Source: Deltaproteobacteria bacterium (GTDB lineage Bacteria > Desulfobacterota > DSM-4660 > Desulfatiglandales > HGW-15). Taken from it: 6,354 nt of DNA. The stretch is from the NCBI GenBank assembly GCA_016932235.1, contig JAFGDF010000002.1:1-6354 (forward strand), given 5' to 3'. Shown here one piece after another: positions 5,257-6,354 of this stretch. The position numbers and the translations under genes were made by a program. How positions within the stretch are numbered: position 1 is the first letter of the stretch; every line of letters starts with the position of its first letter. Under the pieces are notes generated by a model. The model saw nothing but the letters and a program-made list of their open reading frames with translations, did no database searches and had not been told where the DNA came from.

Positions 5257-6354
5257 TTACGAAGAGATACCCGCTGATATATCTTTCCGCACTGTCAGTC
5301 TGTGTTGGAATATGGCGTAGACTACCGGAACGACCACCAGCGTGATCATGGCGGCGCTGAAGAGGCCGCCAATAACCGCCCGACCCAGAGGGGCCTGGAA
5401 TTCCCCTCCTTCGCCCATACCCAGAGCCATAGGTACCAGTCCCATAATCGTCGTCAACGTAGTCATCAAGATCGGCCGCAGGCGGCGGCGACCGGCCTCT
5501 CCAATGGCCTCGTTCAGCGGCATATTGTCCCGCTGTCTCAGGAGATTTATCTGGTCGACAAGTATGATGGCATTATTCACCACTATTCCCCCAAGCATGA
5601 TACAACCTATAAACGACTGCATGTTGAAAGTGGTACCGGTGAGGAAAAGAACCCATATCACACCTATGGCGGCAAGGGGCACAGAGAACATCACAACAAA
5701 AGGATCACGGAATGATTCGTAGAGGCAAACCATGACCATATAAACGAGCACCAGCGCCAGCAAAAGGACAATCGCCAGCTCGCTGAAGGTCTCCTGCTGC
5801 TGTTCGTATTCTCCCGCCAGCCCGATTGTGAAGCCGTTGGGGACGGGAATTGACTGGATATTCTTTTGGATATCCCTCAGGATAGAACTCAAATCCCGGC
5901 CGCCGGTATTTGCGGATATCGTAACGATCCGCTCCTGGTCCTTTCTCTCTATGCTTACAGGCCCGCTGTGTGAGCGGATATCCACCACGTTCCGGAGCAT
6001 TACAGTATCGCCGTCCGCATTCATCAATGGCAGATCCAGGATATCATCCATACCCATATTTTCCGCATTTTCAAGCCGGACCGCAATCTCGTATTCGTCC
6101 CCTCCCTGACGGAAGTAACTGGCAGTGCTGCCTCCCAGGGCTGTCTGGAGCATCCGGGCGATGGAAGATACCGTAAGTCTCATGTCGGCGGCCTTGGGCC
6201 TGTCTACAATGATAAGCTCCTCGGGGCTGCCCGATTTGCGACTGATCTCGGCGTCAGTGATCCCTTTCACTGATTCGACCGTTTGCTTGACCTTCTGAGC
6301 GAGCGCATCTGCAACATCCATATCATAACCCCGGATCTCCACCTGCACCCTCTC
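5257..6354 (-). CDS. RND-family efflux pump (AcrB/HAE-like), C-terminal part; 5' end outside the window
   Basis: The reading frame is open to the right edge (codons GAG AGG GTG at 6354-6346), so the first in-window GTG is not the real start. 365 codons are visible, against roughly 1,000-1,050 in full-length pumps. Numbering is from the first visible codon. Residues about 1-190 are periplasmic, from the second large loop of RND pumps: VEIRGYD (5-11), the family signature [15 protein letters not shown] (48-62), and [12 protein letters not shown] (115-126). Five membrane helices follow, matching TM8 to TM12: about 191-212, 218-240, 247-272, 293-312 and 325-349. Family motifs include LYESFRDPF (211-219), [13 protein letters not shown] (255-267), [10 protein letters not shown] (289-298) and [10 protein letters not shown] (322-331). 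The position equivalent to AcrB TM10 Lys940 is N260, as in many AcrB relatives. It is a proton-driven drug/metabolite exporter paired with the downstream TolC-type channel. The adaptor gene is not visible. Substrate unknown. Confidence 0.95.
   Translation of the reverse strand, partial: ERVQVEIRGYDMDVADALAQKVKQTVESVKGITDAEISRKSGSPEELIIVDRPKAADMRLTVSSIARMLQTALGGSTASYFRQGGDEYEIAVRLENAENMGMDDILDLPLMNADGDTVMLRNVVDIRSHSGPVSIERKDQERIVTISANTGGRDLSSILRDIQKNIQSIPVPNGFTIGLAGEYEQQQETFSELAIVLLLALVLVYMVMVCLYESFRDPFVVMFSVPLAAIGVIWVLFLTGTTFNMQSFIGCIMLGGIVVNNAIILVDQINLLRQRDNMPLNEAIGEAGRRRLRPILMTTLTTIMGLVPMALGMGEGGEFQAPLGRAVIGGLFSAAMITLVVVPVVYAIFQHRLTVRKDISAGISS

Noticed and set aside
5302..5722. Two overlapping rightward open frames of 126 and 137 codons within the pump gene
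   Set aside because: They are antisense to highly conserved RND transmembrane motifs and are rich in arginine, proline and histidine, as is typical of shadow frames.

Overview
The window holds four protein genes and no RNA gene, transposase or CRISPR array that I can recognise. Two genes read rightward: an amidohydrolase of the methylthioadenosine/S-adenosylhomocysteine (MTA/SAH) deaminase type, and a membrane-anchored M23 (LytM-type) peptidase. Two read leftward: a TolC-family outer-membrane efflux protein and, upstream of it, the C-terminal third of an RND-family inner-membrane pump that runs off the right edge. An inner-membrane pump next to an outer-membrane channel means a Gram-negative, double-membraned cell. 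Moderate base composition and the style of the M23 and TolC proteins fit an environmental deltaproteobacterium-like lineage (Desulfobacterota or nearby), but this is an impression, not a proven placement.

Layout. 1-246: non-coding leader with a hairpin plus T-tract at the extreme left, a perfect 14-bp palindrome and an overlapping inverted repeat. 247-1575: amidohydrolase. 1576-1961: a 386-bp gene-free spacer crowded with inverted repeats: a 116-bp element with near-perfect 22/23-nt ends starting 4 nt after the amidohydrolase stop, then two 16-bp hairpins with 3-nt loops that share a core. 1971-3341: M23 peptidase. 3342-3536: convergent spacer with a small hairpin over the peptidase stop and little else. 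3537-5183: TolC-type protein. 5184-5256: short intercistronic gap with a GC-rich hairpin. 5257-6354: RND pump, 5' end missing.

How the genes work together. The RND pump and TolC-type channel are very probably one transcription unit and two parts of a tripartite export complex. The periplasmic adaptor is not in the window and would be expected upstream of the pump, beyond the right edge. The amidohydrolase (purine/methionine salvage type) and the peptidase (cell-wall remodelling) have no evident functional link to each other or to the pump, and the structured spacer suggests they are separately transcribed.

The protein genes are ordinary family members. The least explained part is the structured spacer at 1576-1961. 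I found no convincing new biological system.
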